Shown here: positions 25,657 to 34,743 of the stretch, one piece after another | Layout: the number at the start of each line of letters is the position of its first letter | Numbering within the stretch: position 1 is the first letter of the stretch | DNA from: Alphaproteobacteria bacterium | GTDB lineage: Bacteria; Pseudomonadota; Alphaproteobacteria; Micropepsales; Micropepsaceae | Direction of reading: 5' to 3' | NCBI GenBank assembly: GCA_025924715.1 | Contig: JAICHV010000029.1 | Coordinates: 1 to 49,845, forward strand | Length of the DNA stretch: 49,845 nucleotides | Notes under the pieces: generated by a model | What the model was told of the DNA's origin: nothing | The model's input: only the letters and a program-made list of their open reading frames with translations | The model's database searches: none | Translations under genes and position numbers: made by a program

Positions 25657-26574
25657 ATGACAAACAAAGTTTTCGCACTGGCGGCGCTTTCGATATTGGC
25701 GACCGCCGCGGCGCAAGCCCAACCCGGGCCCAGTGCCGCACCGACGGGCCTGGCCGGCAAAATCAAACATTACGATGCCAGCCAGCCCACCCGCCCCAGC
25801 CGCGGCGACGATCCCGGCTCGGCCATGTATCAGACCCTCGTGGATCGCAACGCCATGGTGGCGCCGGTTGTGTTCATGCATCGGGGCCGCATCGACCCGA
25901 AAAGCGGCATTGCGGTGCAGTTCCATCTGCATTCGGAGGAGATGTTCTTCATTCTGGAAGGCAGCGGGGATGCCGAATTCACCGTCAATGGCCGCACCTC
26001 GCTGTTGCCGCCGCCGGCCGGTGTCCCCAGCTATATGGGCACTTCGGACGCCATCTATAATCCCGGCGACAAGCCGCTGCAGTTCCTGAACTTCGCCGTG
26101 GGTTTGAACAGCAAGGTCTATGACGGCTTTCATACCGGCGATCCACGCATCGGTGTGCCGCTGGATAAAATTCCGCAATTCGTAAATGTGAGAATGGACC
26201 CTGCCCTGCTGCGCCCGGTCAGCAACATGAAGGGCGGCACCGGCACGGTGCAATATCGCCGGCTGCTGGAGCCCTCCGTCTTCGGCACGACTTGGTCCTA
26301 TGTCGATCAGCTGCTGATCCCGGCGGGCGCCAAAGTCGGCCCCTTCGCCGACCCCGGCATGAGCGAAGCCTATTATGTGATGAAGGGCGCCGGCACGCTG
26401 ACGGTGAATGGGGAGTCTCAACCGATCAAGGAAGGAGACGGTTTCCCCGTCGATCTGGGGCAAACTTATGCCCTGGCCCAGAGCGGCGCCGACCCCTTGG
26501 AAGTCCTGGTGTTCGGTATCGCCAAGGATATGGCGACCAAAGAAGCCTTGATCGCGGCCCCCAGAGCGCGATGA
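25657..26574 (+). CDS. Exported two-domain cupin protein
   Basis: A 305-residue protein with a signal peptide ending near residue 19 (AAAQAQ). Two cupin barrels follow. The first has HLHSEEMFFILEGSGDAEF, with His and Glu at metal-ligand positions. The second has MSEAYYVMKGAGTLTVNG but fewer His, so it may lack metal. The start is set by the signal peptide; the ribosome site GGCGGAAG is about 9 bases upstream. It is divergent from the GH39 operon. Periplasmic cupins of this kind may be sugar isomerases, lyases or binders. No specific function is recognised. Confidence 0.8.
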   Translation: MTNKVFALAALSILATAAAQAQPGPSAAPTGLAGKIKHYDASQPTRPSRGDDPGSAMYQTLVDRNAMVAPVVFMHRGRIDPKSGIAVQFHLHSEEMFFILEGSGDAEFTVNGRTSLLPPPAGVPSYMGTSDAIYNPGDKPLQFLNFAVGLNSKVYDGFHTGDPRIGVPLDKIPQFVNVRMDPALLRPVSNMKGGTGTVQYRRLLEPSVFGTTWSYVDQLLIPAGAKVGPFADPGMSEAYYVMKGAGTLTVNGESQPIKEGDGFPVDLGQTYALAQSGADPLEVLVFGIAKDMATKEALIAAPRAR

Positions 26575-26666
26575 ACCCCGCCAAGTCCTGGTCAAAACCG
26601 GCTTATTCAACCTAGGCCTCTAGTGGGTTGGAGCTTGAAACGGCGGGCAGACTATGCCCTTCTTTA

Positions 26667-26679
26667 TTGTCTGACAAAT
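26667..26679 (+). promoter_or_regulatory. Palindromic operator candidate, copy 1 (TTGTCTGACAA)
   Basis: TTGTCTGACAA is a perfect palindrome around a central T, followed by AT. It ends about 42 bases before the ATG of the sialidase-fold gene, where a repressor would cover the promoter. The same TGTC-N-GACAAAT core recurs at 42069-42080 and, degenerate, at 34613-34624. Confidence 0.55.
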
Positions 26680-26719
26680 CTGGCAGCGCTTTTGCGCAAC
26701 TTCCAGCGGGGCAATTGAC

Positions 26720-28384
26720 ATGAAGAACCGACCGACCAGGCACGCCGTGCTGCTAGCCTTTGCCGCGGCGATTTCCTTTGCGCCGTTTTGGGGCGCGCTC
26801 CGGGCGCAGCCGGCCGCCGCGCCGGCGGCTCCGGTGCCGGGCCCCGGCCGGGGTGGGCGCGGTCCGACGGCCATCGGCAGCAAGATCGCCGACGGCCAAG
26901 CCTATGCCACGCTGGTCGAGCTGAAGCATCAGCCCAATGCCCAGGATAATGGCCGCCTGTTGCTGGCCTTCGAAGCCAACGGATTCGACGGGATTCCGGT
27001 GTGGGAATCCACCGACCATGGGACCAACTGGCACTTCGTTGCCAATGCCCATGACTCGCAGGAGACCGATAAGCCGCGCTGCGATCTGCATTGGCAGCCG
27101 CATCTGACGGAAATGCCGCGCAGCGCCCATGGCCTTGCCGCCGGCACGGTGCTGCTTTCGGCCAGCACGGTGTGCCAGCTGCCGCCGCCCGGACGGGGCA
27201 CCCAAGTCATGCATCTGCGTCTTTTCACCTCGACCGATTTCGGAAAAAGCTGGACCTACCGCAGCACCTTCGCCGAGGGCACAGGGCCCGCGCCCGTGTG
27301 GGAGCCGCATCTTCTCATCCTCGATGACAATCGCTTCGTCGAATTCTATTCCGACGAGACCCATAAGGCGGATGGTTACAACCAGATGCTGGGGCACAAG
27401 CTCTCGAGCGATGGCGGTCTCACCTGGGGCCCCGAAGTCTATGACACCGCCATGAAAGGCGGCGTGGAGCGGCCCGGCATGGTGATCATCGCCCGCCTGC
27501 CGGACGGCCGCTATGCCTATAATTTCGAGGATGTGGATGGACCGGTGCTGAACCAGGTCCATATCAAATTTTCCAAGGACGGCATCCATTGGGGCGACCC
27601 GGAAAAGCGCGGCACGAAAGTCCAGACCGAAGCGGGCCAATATCCCGCCAATACGCCGAATGTTTTCTGGTTTCCGATCGGCGGCCCCAAGGGCGTGATG
27701 GTGGTAACCTCGCGCTCCTCGCAAGGCGTCGGCGGCGATCCGGCGGGCAACACGCTTTACTGGAACAACAATCTCGGCGAAGGGCCCTGGTGGCAGGCGC
27801 CCACGCCGGTGCGCAAGATCGGCAACAATCGCGCGGGCTGGACGCAGGCGCTGCTGCTGCTGCCCGACGGACGGCTGCTGCATATCACCTCGTCCGGCTC
27901 GCCCGATGCCGCGACGGCCAACAATGCCGGCGCCAATTCCATTCTGTTCAATGCCGCGAAGGTCGATTTCAACCGCTATGAAGCGGAAAATGCGCAGCAG
28001 AAGGGCGCGGCGGTGCTTCGCGACGGCTCCATGTCCAACGGCACCAAGTCGCGGCTGGGCGCGGGCGAAGTCGGCACCCTCACCTTCCACATCACCGTGC
28101 CGAAGGCGGGGGCCTATACGCTGGCGGTCAATTATTCCGGCATCGGCTTTCCCGCCACCCCGCGTCTTGCCGCCAATGGCAAGTCCGTCAACGGCAGGAC
28201 CGAAGCCGTAGCGCTGGATAGTGACCTTGCGGCCCTGCGCAACGCCGATCTTGGCACCCGCGGCACCGGCGAACATGAGCAGTTGACCGCGCAGGCGATG
28301 CTGAAGGCCGGAAGCAACACCGTCGTCATCAAGGGGGGCGAGCACGCCCTGGACATCGATTTTCTGGAGGTCACTGCACGATAA
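26720..28384 (+). CDS. Exported sialidase-fold (BNR repeat) protein with C-terminal carbohydrate-binding domain
   Basis: A 554-residue exported protein with a signal peptide ending near residue 30. A Pro/Gly/Arg-rich linker (GPGRGGRGP) leads to a six-bladed beta-propeller with Asp-box repeats STDHGTNWHF, STDFGKSWTY, SSDGGLTWGP and SKDGIHWGD. Residues about 420-554 begin FNRYEAENAQ and look like a CBM6/CBM35-type beta-sandwich. In an arabinose-rich locus the best guess is an exo-arabinanase-like (GH93) or other exo-glycosidase, but a sialidase (GH33-like) cannot be excluded. I do not see the usual sialidase arginine triad clearly. It has its own palindromic operator. The gene converges with the GH127 gene. 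Confidence 0.8.
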   Translation: MKNRPTRHAVLLAFAAAISFAPFWGALRAQPAAAPAAPVPGPGRGGRGPTAIGSKIADGQAYATLVELKHQPNAQDNGRLLLAFEANGFDGIPVWESTDHGTNWHFVANAHDSQETDKPRCDLHWQPHLTEMPRSAHGLAAGTVLLSASTVCQLPPPGRGTQVMHLRLFTSTDFGKSWTYRSTFAEGTGPAPVWEPHLLILDDNRFVEFYSDETHKADGYNQMLGHKLSSDGGLTWGPEVYDTAMKGGVERPGMVIIARLPDGRYAYNFEDVDGPVLNQVHIKFSKDGIHWGDPEKRGTKVQTEAGQYPANTPNVFWFPIGGPKGVMVVTSRSSQGVGGDPAGNTLYWNNNLGEGPWWQAPTPVRKIGNNRAGWTQALLLLPDGRLLHITSSGSPDAATANNAGANSILFNAAKVDFNRYEAENAQQKGAAVLRDGSMSNGTKSRLGAGEVGTLTFHITVPKAGAYTLAVNYSGIGFPATPRLAANGKSVNGRTEAVALDSDLAALRNADLGTRGTGEHEQLTAQAMLKAGSNTVVIKGGEHALDIDFLEVTAR

Positions 28385-28408
28385 GAATTTATCGGCAAAG
28401 CCCGGAAG

Positions 28409-30232
28409 TCAGACAGGAACAGGCTGGTACAAGCGTGTGCTTTGCGTGGCGCCGATGGCAAAATAGGGCTTGAAGATCTGGGTGCCGTCTTCGTTGGTGA
28501 TGCGCCATTCGGCTTCCCCGGGGCTGGCCTGTTTTACCTCGGTCAATTCGCGACGCTGGAAAGCCTGAAAACGGTCGCCGACTGCGAATAGCGCCAGGGG
28601 GCCCTGCACCACCGCCAGCCGGTTCGGATGCTGGGCGTCGACCGCTTCCAGATGCACCGGCATATCCATCGCCAGCAGGATTCGGTCGCCCTCACGCCAG
28701 CTTCGCTGGATCCGGCAGAATGAACCGGGGGTCACCATCCCGGGAAATGCCCGGCCATTAATCGTGATCCTGGTCGCCGGCCCCGCCCAAGCCGGAATGC
28801 GCAATGACACGGCAAAATCTTCCGGCTTCTGGGTTGAGACCGTGATGGCAATGTCGCTGGCCAGCGGATATTGCGTCACCTGGGTCAAACGAACGGCATT
28901 GCCGTCCCGCGTCCAAGTGAATTGTGACGGCACATACAGATTCACGAACACGTCGCGCCCGCCGACGAAATAGGAACTGATGCCGTAATCGGCCGTCACC
29001 TGCCCGATGGTCCCCGAGCAGCAATTGCACTTGTAAGGGTGATAGACCTTGGCGCCGGTATCGTTGTAGTCGGCATAATAAAAAGCGGTACCATCCGCCT
29101 TCAGCGGCAGCGCACCCAATATGGTATTATAAAGTACGCGCTCCATGCTGTCGCCCCAGCGGCTGTCGCCGGTGGCCGAGATCAGGTTGCGTCCGATCTT
29201 GAAATGGCCATAGGCGCCGCACGGCGTCTCGAAACTGTTGTGGGTGCTGGCAAGAGCCTCGCCCAGGCGCCCCGATCCCGGCCTGAAGAATCCCTCGTCT
29301 GGACCCCAGCCGCCGGTCACCCAGCTCTGCTCCAGCACGAAATTCATCGCGTTCTTCGCCGCACGAAAATGTTTGTTACTCCGATCCACCCGCCAAGCCT
29401 GCATCGCGGAGTTCAGCGCGTTCACATGGCTGTAGGCATGCAGGCCCGGCAAGACATTCTGGCCCTGCGACAAGGGATCGAAATAGGTGTCGTCCTGCAG
29501 GTATTTCGCTGCAACCGCGCGGAAGCGCGTACCGGCGCCGCGCTGATAGGCGAGATAAAGGTTTTCCGGCAAGGTGTAGGATTCGTCGAAGGTGAACGCG
29601 ACATTGGGATGGGGACGGGCTTCCGCTTCCTTTTTGGAAATCGCCTTTTCAGGAAAGTGCGGGAGCGCCGCGTCCAGAGCCCTGTTCAGCGTGCCCAGCG
29701 CGCCGCGATCGCCGGTGAATTCATGCGCATCCAGAAGTCCGATGCTGGTCTTATCATAGGTGTAACAGGGTAGCGGATATCCATCATAGAAGCTGGAGCG
29801 GATCGTCGGCGCCAGCCCAGCCACCATGCGGTGTACCTTGTCTGCCGTCTTCTTGTCGCCGGTAATGGCGTAACCCCGCGACAAGGCCGACATATATTGT
29901 CCGAAGCTATGCCCGGGAATGAAACCATGCATGTCCTCATAGGGATGAAAATCTGGCGACGGATTGTACCAGCCGCCGAAATCCGCGCCCGGCGCGGGCA
30001 GCCCCGCCTTTTGACGAAACGGCTTGAGCAGCGCGTCTTCATCCATCTGCAGCAGCGCGGCCTGGGTGGCGCGAAACTGTGCGAGCAGCGGCCCGTCCGA
30101 TAATCTCACTTCACCATAAGCGGCCGGGCGCAGGGGCCAGGGATCCGTGTCCCCCTTCGCCTGGCCGGTAAACCCCATGGCAGCAACACCTGCGCCTAAC
30201 TGCAGCGTGGCACGGCGCGAGATCGGATTCAT
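28409..30232 (-). CDS. Exported GH127-like (DUF1680) beta-L-arabinofuranosidase
   Basis: A 607-residue enzyme with a Tat signal (ISRRATLQLGAG). The (alpha/alpha)6 barrel carries the metal-thiol centre of the family: Glu 335, Cys 338 (FETPCGAYGHFKIGR), and Cys 404-Cys 405 (KCNCCSGT). In characterised relatives three Cys and one Glu hold zinc, and one Cys is the nucleophile that attacks beta-L-arabinofuranosides, such as those on hydroxyproline. Here Glu and the first Cys are three residues apart (E-T-P-C) rather than the more common two (E-x-C). It is the last gene of an operon with GH51, 15 bases behind the 877-residue protein. GH146 is a sister family with the same centre. Confidence 0.9.
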   Translation of the reverse strand: MNPISRRATLQLGAGVAAMGFTGQAKGDTDPWPLRPAAYGEVRLSDGPLLAQFRATQAALLQMDEDALLKPFRQKAGLPAPGADFGGWYNPSPDFHPYEDMHGFIPGHSFGQYMSALSRGYAITGDKKTADKVHRMVAGLAPTIRSSFYDGYPLPCYTYDKTSIGLLDAHEFTGDRGALGTLNRALDAALPHFPEKAISKKEAEARPHPNVAFTFDESYTLPENLYLAYQRGAGTRFRAVAAKYLQDDTYFDPLSQGQNVLPGLHAYSHVNALNSAMQAWRVDRSNKHFRAAKNAMNFVLEQSWVTGGWGPDEGFFRPGSGRLGEALASTHNSFETPCGAYGHFKIGRNLISATGDSRWGDSMERVLYNTILGALPLKADGTAFYYADYNDTGAKVYHPYKCNCCSGTIGQVTADYGISSYFVGGRDVFVNLYVPSQFTWTRDGNAVRLTQVTQYPLASDIAITVSTQKPEDFAVSLRIPAWAGPATRITINGRAFPGMVTPGSFCRIQRSWREGDRILLAMDMPVHLEAVDAQHPNRLAVVQGPLALFAVGDRFQAFQRRELTEVKQASPGEAEWRITNEDGTQIFKPYFAIGATQSTRLYQPVPV

Positions 30233-30247
30233 GGTGGTTCTTTCCGG

Positions 30248-32881
30248 TTAGCGGCGTTTCCACACCGCGTAATATGGCTGGTTCGACAAACTGGCGTTGA
30301 AGGCGGGATACAGCCACGCCGCGTCGGGACGCGACAATTCGAAGTAATATTGCAGCGGAAACGGCGAGTCCGTGTAATCGGCCGGAATGGCGGCGGTGAA
30401 TGCCTTGCCTGCCCGCTGCATCGGCATGTCGCGCCAGCGTTCGGCGTGATTGACATGGCGATAGAACAGCCGGACCGACATCCCCTGCCCCGCGGTCAGG
30501 GATAGCGGCAGTGCTGCGCCGGCGCGGAAACTGTCCGGCGCGGCATGCTCGCAAGACACCGAGGGGCGCTTGTAGAGCGACACCGCCTTGGCTATCGCCG
30601 GCCCGGCATCGCCGGTACCGCCGGCGGCGACTGCCGCGCGCATGGCCGCGATATCCTTGTCGATGCCGGCGAGCCTGTCGGCCCAGTTGCCGCGCCGCTT
30701 GGGAATCCGGCCATAGGAGATGTCGGCGACATAGACGTCATTGGCGCGCGCCGCCAGCGCCGCCCAAGCGGCCCGGCCCTTTTCATATTGCGCCAGCGCC
30801 AGGGCGCCGGCCTTGGGGTCATGGCTTTTTTGCCAGATTTCATAAAGCAGCGCCGCGCGCAGTTTGGCGGCGTAATAGCGTCCCATGCCGGTGACGATAC
30901 GGCTGTCCTCGTCCAGGCGGCGAAACTCGACATTGGTGCCGGCTTTCGCGCGCGCCTGCGCCAATGCTTTCTCGGATGCCGAAGCAAGACTCTCAAGCCA
31001 AGCTGCCACTTCCGTGGGCGAATATTTTGCGCTTCTGCGCCCCGCCATCAGGTCGTCGGCGTGACCCGCGATGGTGGAGAACAATTGCGGGTCCAAGGGG
31101 CTGACATAGCCATAGCGTTTGGGGTCCGGTGTGTCGGTATAAGGCGTATCCAGACCCTCCACGATGGGCATGTTCATGGCCATCTCATAGTCCAGGTCGT
31201 GGTTCGAGGCCGAAGGCAGATGGGCCGAAGTCAGCAGCGGCAGGATTCGGCTGGCGCGAGACAAGGCGTCTTCCGCCGCCGGGGCTGCTGCGCCATAGCG
31301 GCGGGACAAATCGCGGCGCCAAGCGTCCGGCGCGGCGCTGGGGTTGTAAAGCAGCCGCCCCCAGATGCGGTAACTGGCGGCGAACTTCTTCCAGTCATCG
31401 ATGCCCGGGTCCAGGCTCTTGTCCGCATAGGCACAGCGCCCGCCGCCATGGCCGGAGCCTTCACGGCCCTTGAAGGTCAGCGGCTCCATCAATTCCAGAC
31501 CGGCGGCGTTGCAGAAATGGGAGGTGCGACCGAAAGCGGCCGCCTGGGCCGGGTCGCCCCAGAGCAAGTGATGCTGCGTTCCCGGCCAGAGCCGGTATAG
31601 CAGTTCATATTTCTGCCCCTGGCGGTAAAGATCGGCATAGCCATAACGGGTGAAGCGGCGATCACCTTCGCTGACGGCAAAGACCGCATTGGTGGCGGCG
31701 CCATGGGGGATTTCCACCGGGCGGATATCGGCCTGGTGATAACCAAGGCTCTGATGTTCGGCGGAATATTTTGCGCCCGCCTTCACCGGCATGCCGGTCT
31801 TGACCGCCATGTCGATCATGGTTTGATCCAGGCCCTTGGCATGCATGTCGATTTCGATGGTGCGGCCGGCCGCGGGGATGGCATCGAACAGCGTCTGCCA
31901 AAACGGATAACTGCCTTCCGGGATGCCGCTTTCGCCATGGATGCGCATGGTAAGGCCGGAAATTTCCGGAACGGCTTTCAAGATCATCGCCAGCGCGTCG
32001 CGGCAATAGGGCGCGTGGGTCTCCGCCGTCAGGCCGGTGATGTGATGGTCGGAATTGGGACTGTCCGTCCATTGATAGGCGTGAGTCCACAGGCCCAGCT
32101 GGAAGTCGAGCCCCCGTGCCACGGTCTCGCGCGCGATGAATTGCAGCATGGCTAAATTGCGCTCGTGTTCGCCTTCCGCCAGCGGCACGGCATGCACGTC
32201 ATAACCGGGCACCGCGACCAGATAGGGATAGGGAAAATGGAAATAATCCCCGGTGACGCCACGGGGAAAATCGTAACCGATGCCGAGAAAGAAATTGAAG
32301 CGGTTGAAGCGGCTGGCCGCCAGCATGTCGAGATAGCCGTGCCAGAAATCCTGACTGTAAAACCAAGGCTTGTCGTCGATCTCGCTGCAGAATGAACGCG
32401 CCACGCTGCGCACACGGTTGGCCGGCGCTTCCTCGACATCCTGTTTCAAGTGCAGGGCCACCGCGCCGCCGAAGCGCACCCGCTCCGCCAGCTCGAGCAA
32501 GGCATAGACAAAGCCGCGCGTATCGCCCGCCGCGACCAGGATCGCCGGCGTGCCCGACAGGGTGCCGGAAGCGAGGCGAAACTGTTCCGGCGCAGGCGCC
32601 AAGCGCGCGGGCGCAAAGCCCGAAGCCAGCCGCGACCCATGCGCCGCGACCAGAATCGCCAGCGATGCGCCCTGCACGGCCTGCGCCGGCACACTCTTCA
32701 GGCTCTCGTTATTGGCAACCAACGCCTGGCGCAACTGATCCAGCGCCCAGGCAACGGGGACGGCCGGGTTTCCCTCCACCACGGCAACGATGCGCGCCGG
32801 CGCCGCAGAGGCGGGGAAGGCGCCCAATGCCGGCAGCGATCCGGCCATCTTGACCAGGTTGCGGCGATTGAGATGGGCCAT
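30248..32881 (-). CDS. Exported 877-residue protein of unknown, hydrolase-like architecture
   Basis: This large protein has a Tat signal (NRRNLVKMAG, cleavage near ASAAPA). Residues about 30-140 resemble the small alpha/beta domain preceding GH20/GH67/GH84 barrels. A probable TIM barrel follows, with FNRFNFFLGIGYDFP, GLTMRIHGESGIPEG and HHLLWGDPAQ as conspicuous conserved-looking segments. A long helical part and a final beta-sandwich (MSVRLFYRHVNHAERW, PLQYYFELSRPDAAW) complete it. I cannot assign it to a numbered hydrolase family. Glu in IHGESG is a catalytic candidate. Two ATGs stand close together; the second is used because GGGGGG abuts the first. It sits between GH51 and GH127 genes, suggesting action on the same arabinose- or uronate-decorated glycan. 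Confidence 0.75.
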   Translation of the reverse strand: MAHLNRRNLVKMAGSLPALGAFPASAAPARIVAVVEGNPAVPVAWALDQLRQALVANNESLKSVPAQAVQGASLAILVAAHGSRLASGFAPARLAPAPEQFRLASGTLSGTPAILVAAGDTRGFVYALLELAERVRFGGAVALHLKQDVEEAPANRVRSVARSFCSEIDDKPWFYSQDFWHGYLDMLAASRFNRFNFFLGIGYDFPRGVTGDYFHFPYPYLVAVPGYDVHAVPLAEGEHERNLAMLQFIARETVARGLDFQLGLWTHAYQWTDSPNSDHHITGLTAETHAPYCRDALAMILKAVPEISGLTMRIHGESGIPEGSYPFWQTLFDAIPAAGRTIEIDMHAKGLDQTMIDMAVKTGMPVKAGAKYSAEHQSLGYHQADIRPVEIPHGAATNAVFAVSEGDRRFTRYGYADLYRQGQKYELLYRLWPGTQHHLLWGDPAQAAAFGRTSHFCNAAGLELMEPLTFKGREGSGHGGGRCAYADKSLDPGIDDWKKFAASYRIWGRLLYNPSAAPDAWRRDLSRRYGAAAPAAEDALSRASRILPLLTSAHLPSASNHDLDYEMAMNMPIVEGLDTPYTDTPDPKRYGYVSPLDPQLFSTIAGHADDLMAGRRSAKYSPTEVAAWLESLASASEKALAQARAKAGTNVEFRRLDEDSRIVTGMGRYYAAKLRAALLYEIWQKSHDPKAGALALAQYEKGRAAWAALAARANDVYVADISYGRIPKRRGNWADRLAGIDKDIAAMRAAVAAGGTGDAGPAIAKAVSLYKRPSVSCEHAAPDSFRAGAALPLSLTAGQGMSVRLFYRHVNHAERWRDMPMQRAGKAFTAAIPADYTDSPFPLQYYFELSRPDAAWLYPAFNASLSNQPYYAVWKRR

Positions 32882-32917
32882 GGTCATCCCCCCATTTTCC
32901 GGCCATTTGCCGGCAGA

Positions 32918-34495
32918 TCAGGCGAGCTGGGCCTTCAACTGGGTATAAGAATGCGGCGGCAGGCTGCAGGTCAAGGTCCCACCGCTGGCGGCAAGGCTGC
33001 GGGTGCGGGTCGCCACCAGCGTCTTGCCGAAGTCATTCTGCGCCTTGATGTCCGGTCCATTGACCTCCGACACCGTAACCGGGCCGCTGAAGCTCTTGTC
33101 TTCCAGCCCGATCACCAGGTCCATTGGCTGATCCTGGTGGCGATTGACGACATTGACCACCAGCCGGTTGCCGTCCAGCGAGCCGGAGGCGTCGATATAG
33201 GGCACCTTGTCGAAGCGGGCACTCTTGTAGGACGGCCCGTCGACCAGAAGCTCCAGGCTATTGCCTTTCACATTGTTGGCGAACAATTGCAGCGGATAAT
33301 AGATCGTCTGCAAAAAAAGGCCCTTGTCGTCGGTGAAGATCGGGGCGATCACATTCACCAATTGCGCCAGATTGGCGATCTTCACCACATCGGCATGATT
33401 GACCAGCGAATTGAGGAAGCCCGCAATCACCAGCGCGTCTTCGAGATTGTAATGCTCTTCCAGAATGCGGCGGCCGCGCTGGCTGTCGCCGCGGGCACGG
33501 TACCAGACATTCCATTCGTCCAGCGCGATGTAGATTTTCTTGCCGTCCTTGTTCAAGGCGCCGGTGACGTGATCGATGCGGTTCGACATGGCAGCATCGA
33601 TGATGCCCGCCAAGGTATCGATCTTCTGGTCCATTTCGATCGGGCTGGCGACGAAATCGGCATAATCGTTGGTCGGGTTGCCGACATAGAGATGCAGCGA
33701 AATGTAGTCGGCATAGTCCTTGAGATAATCCAGTACCGTGCGGTTCCAGCCGATCCAATCCGAGCCGGGACGAAAATTCGAAGCGCCCGCCGCGATCAGT
33801 TTGACGCTGGGGTCGGTCAGCTTGGCAAGCTTGGCGGCTTCCAGCGCAAAGGCGCCATAGTCGTTGGCCGAACGATGGCCCATTTGCCAGTAGCCATCCA
33901 TCTCATTGCCGAGGCCCCAATATTTCACACCCCAAGGTTTGTCGCGGCCGTTCTTCTTGCGCAGGCGGGTGACCTCGGTGTCCTGGGTGCCGTTGACATA
34001 TTCCACCCATTGCTGGGCCTCGACCCAGCTTCCGGTGCCCAGATTCATGCAGATATAGGGCTCCGCGCCGATCTTCTCGACATAATCCATGAACTCATGG
34101 GTGCCGAAGCGGTTGTTTTCGACCGTGCCCCAGGCCATTTCGAGACGCGGCGGCCGCTTGTCGCGCGGGCCGATTCCATCCCTCCAGTTGTAATTGGAGG
34201 AGAAATTGCCGCCCGGCCAGCGCAGGAACGGCACATTCATCTCCTTGACCGCGCCCATCACGTCCTTGCGAAAACCTTCGCTGTCCGACAGGGGCGAGCC
34301 CTCGTCGAAGATGCCGCCGGTGATGCAGCGCCCCAGATGCTCGATGAAATTGCCGAAAATTTTCTTGTCGATCTCGCCGCGATGCCGGGCACTGTGGATA
34401 CGGATGCTTGCGGAGGCGGCCGCGGCGGGCAGCGATGCCATCACCAAAGGCGCCGACGCGGTGGCGGCCAGCACGGTCCTGCGAGAAATCGTCAT
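32918..34495 (-). CDS. Exported GH51 alpha-L-arabinofuranosidase
   Basis: A 525-residue retaining hydrolase with a Tat signal (ISRRTVLAATAS). GH51 landmarks are all visible: FGNFIEHLGRCITGG near residue 50, LRWPGGNFSSNYNWRDGIGP, acid/base Glu 198 (GLGNEMDGYW), and nucleophile Glu 327 (ALDEWNVWY). The C-terminal beta-sandwich ends in PPHSYTQLKA. It removes alpha-L-arabinofuranosyl side chains from arabinan, arabinoxylan or glycoproteins. Most GH51 enzymes are cytoplasmic, so the Tat export is a noteworthy variation. GGGGGCG stands before the ATG. It is first in an operon with the 877-residue protein (36 bases apart) and the GH127-like enzyme. Confidence 0.95.
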   Translation of the reverse strand: MTISRRTVLAATASAPLVMASLPAAAASASIRIHSARHRGEIDKKIFGNFIEHLGRCITGGIFDEGSPLSDSEGFRKDVMGAVKEMNVPFLRWPGGNFSSNYNWRDGIGPRDKRPPRLEMAWGTVENNRFGTHEFMDYVEKIGAEPYICMNLGTGSWVEAQQWVEYVNGTQDTEVTRLRKKNGRDKPWGVKYWGLGNEMDGYWQMGHRSANDYGAFALEAAKLAKLTDPSVKLIAAGASNFRPGSDWIGWNRTVLDYLKDYADYISLHLYVGNPTNDYADFVASPIEMDQKIDTLAGIIDAAMSNRIDHVTGALNKDGKKIYIALDEWNVWYRARGDSQRGRRILEEHYNLEDALVIAGFLNSLVNHADVVKIANLAQLVNVIAPIFTDDKGLFLQTIYYPLQLFANNVKGNSLELLVDGPSYKSARFDKVPYIDASGSLDGNRLVVNVVNRHQDQPMDLVIGLEDKSFSGPVTVSEVNGPDIKAQNDFGKTLVATRTRSLAASGGTLTCSLPPHSYTQLKAQLA

Positions 34496-34743
34496 TTTTC
34501 GCCCCCAAAAGCCGGTCTTGTTTTGGTCGCGCCTGTTTCGCGCGCCGTTTCCCGGCAGTCTTCGCACACGCAATATAATCCCCGCCCCGCGAGACCGGGC
34601 GGGTGAATATATACTCAGACAAATATCCCTGACAAGCGCGGCAACGTGCTCGCACGCATCTGTTCTTCCTTTCCGCTCGCAAGGCGCGGTGGTATCCTCG
34701 CGCCAAGCTCGGCTAACGGGCTGCCAGCTCGTGGGAGGACAGC
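34496..34743. promoter_or_regulatory. Divergent region between the GH51 operon and a beta-propeller gene
   Basis: This 248-base gap lies between two exported-protein genes. ACTCAGACAAAT (34613-34624) is a degenerate copy of the TGTC-N-GACAAAT palindrome, retaining the right half. It lies nearly at the midpoint, about 118 bases from each start, and next to an AT-rich tract (GAATATATACT) that could be a promoter. Confidence 0.4.

Noticed and set aside
28400..28418. GTCAGACAGG resembling the shared palindrome
   Set aside because: It is the end of the GH127-like coding sequence and its stop codon (TCA on the plus strand) between convergent genes, so it is not in an operator position and the flanking bases do not match.
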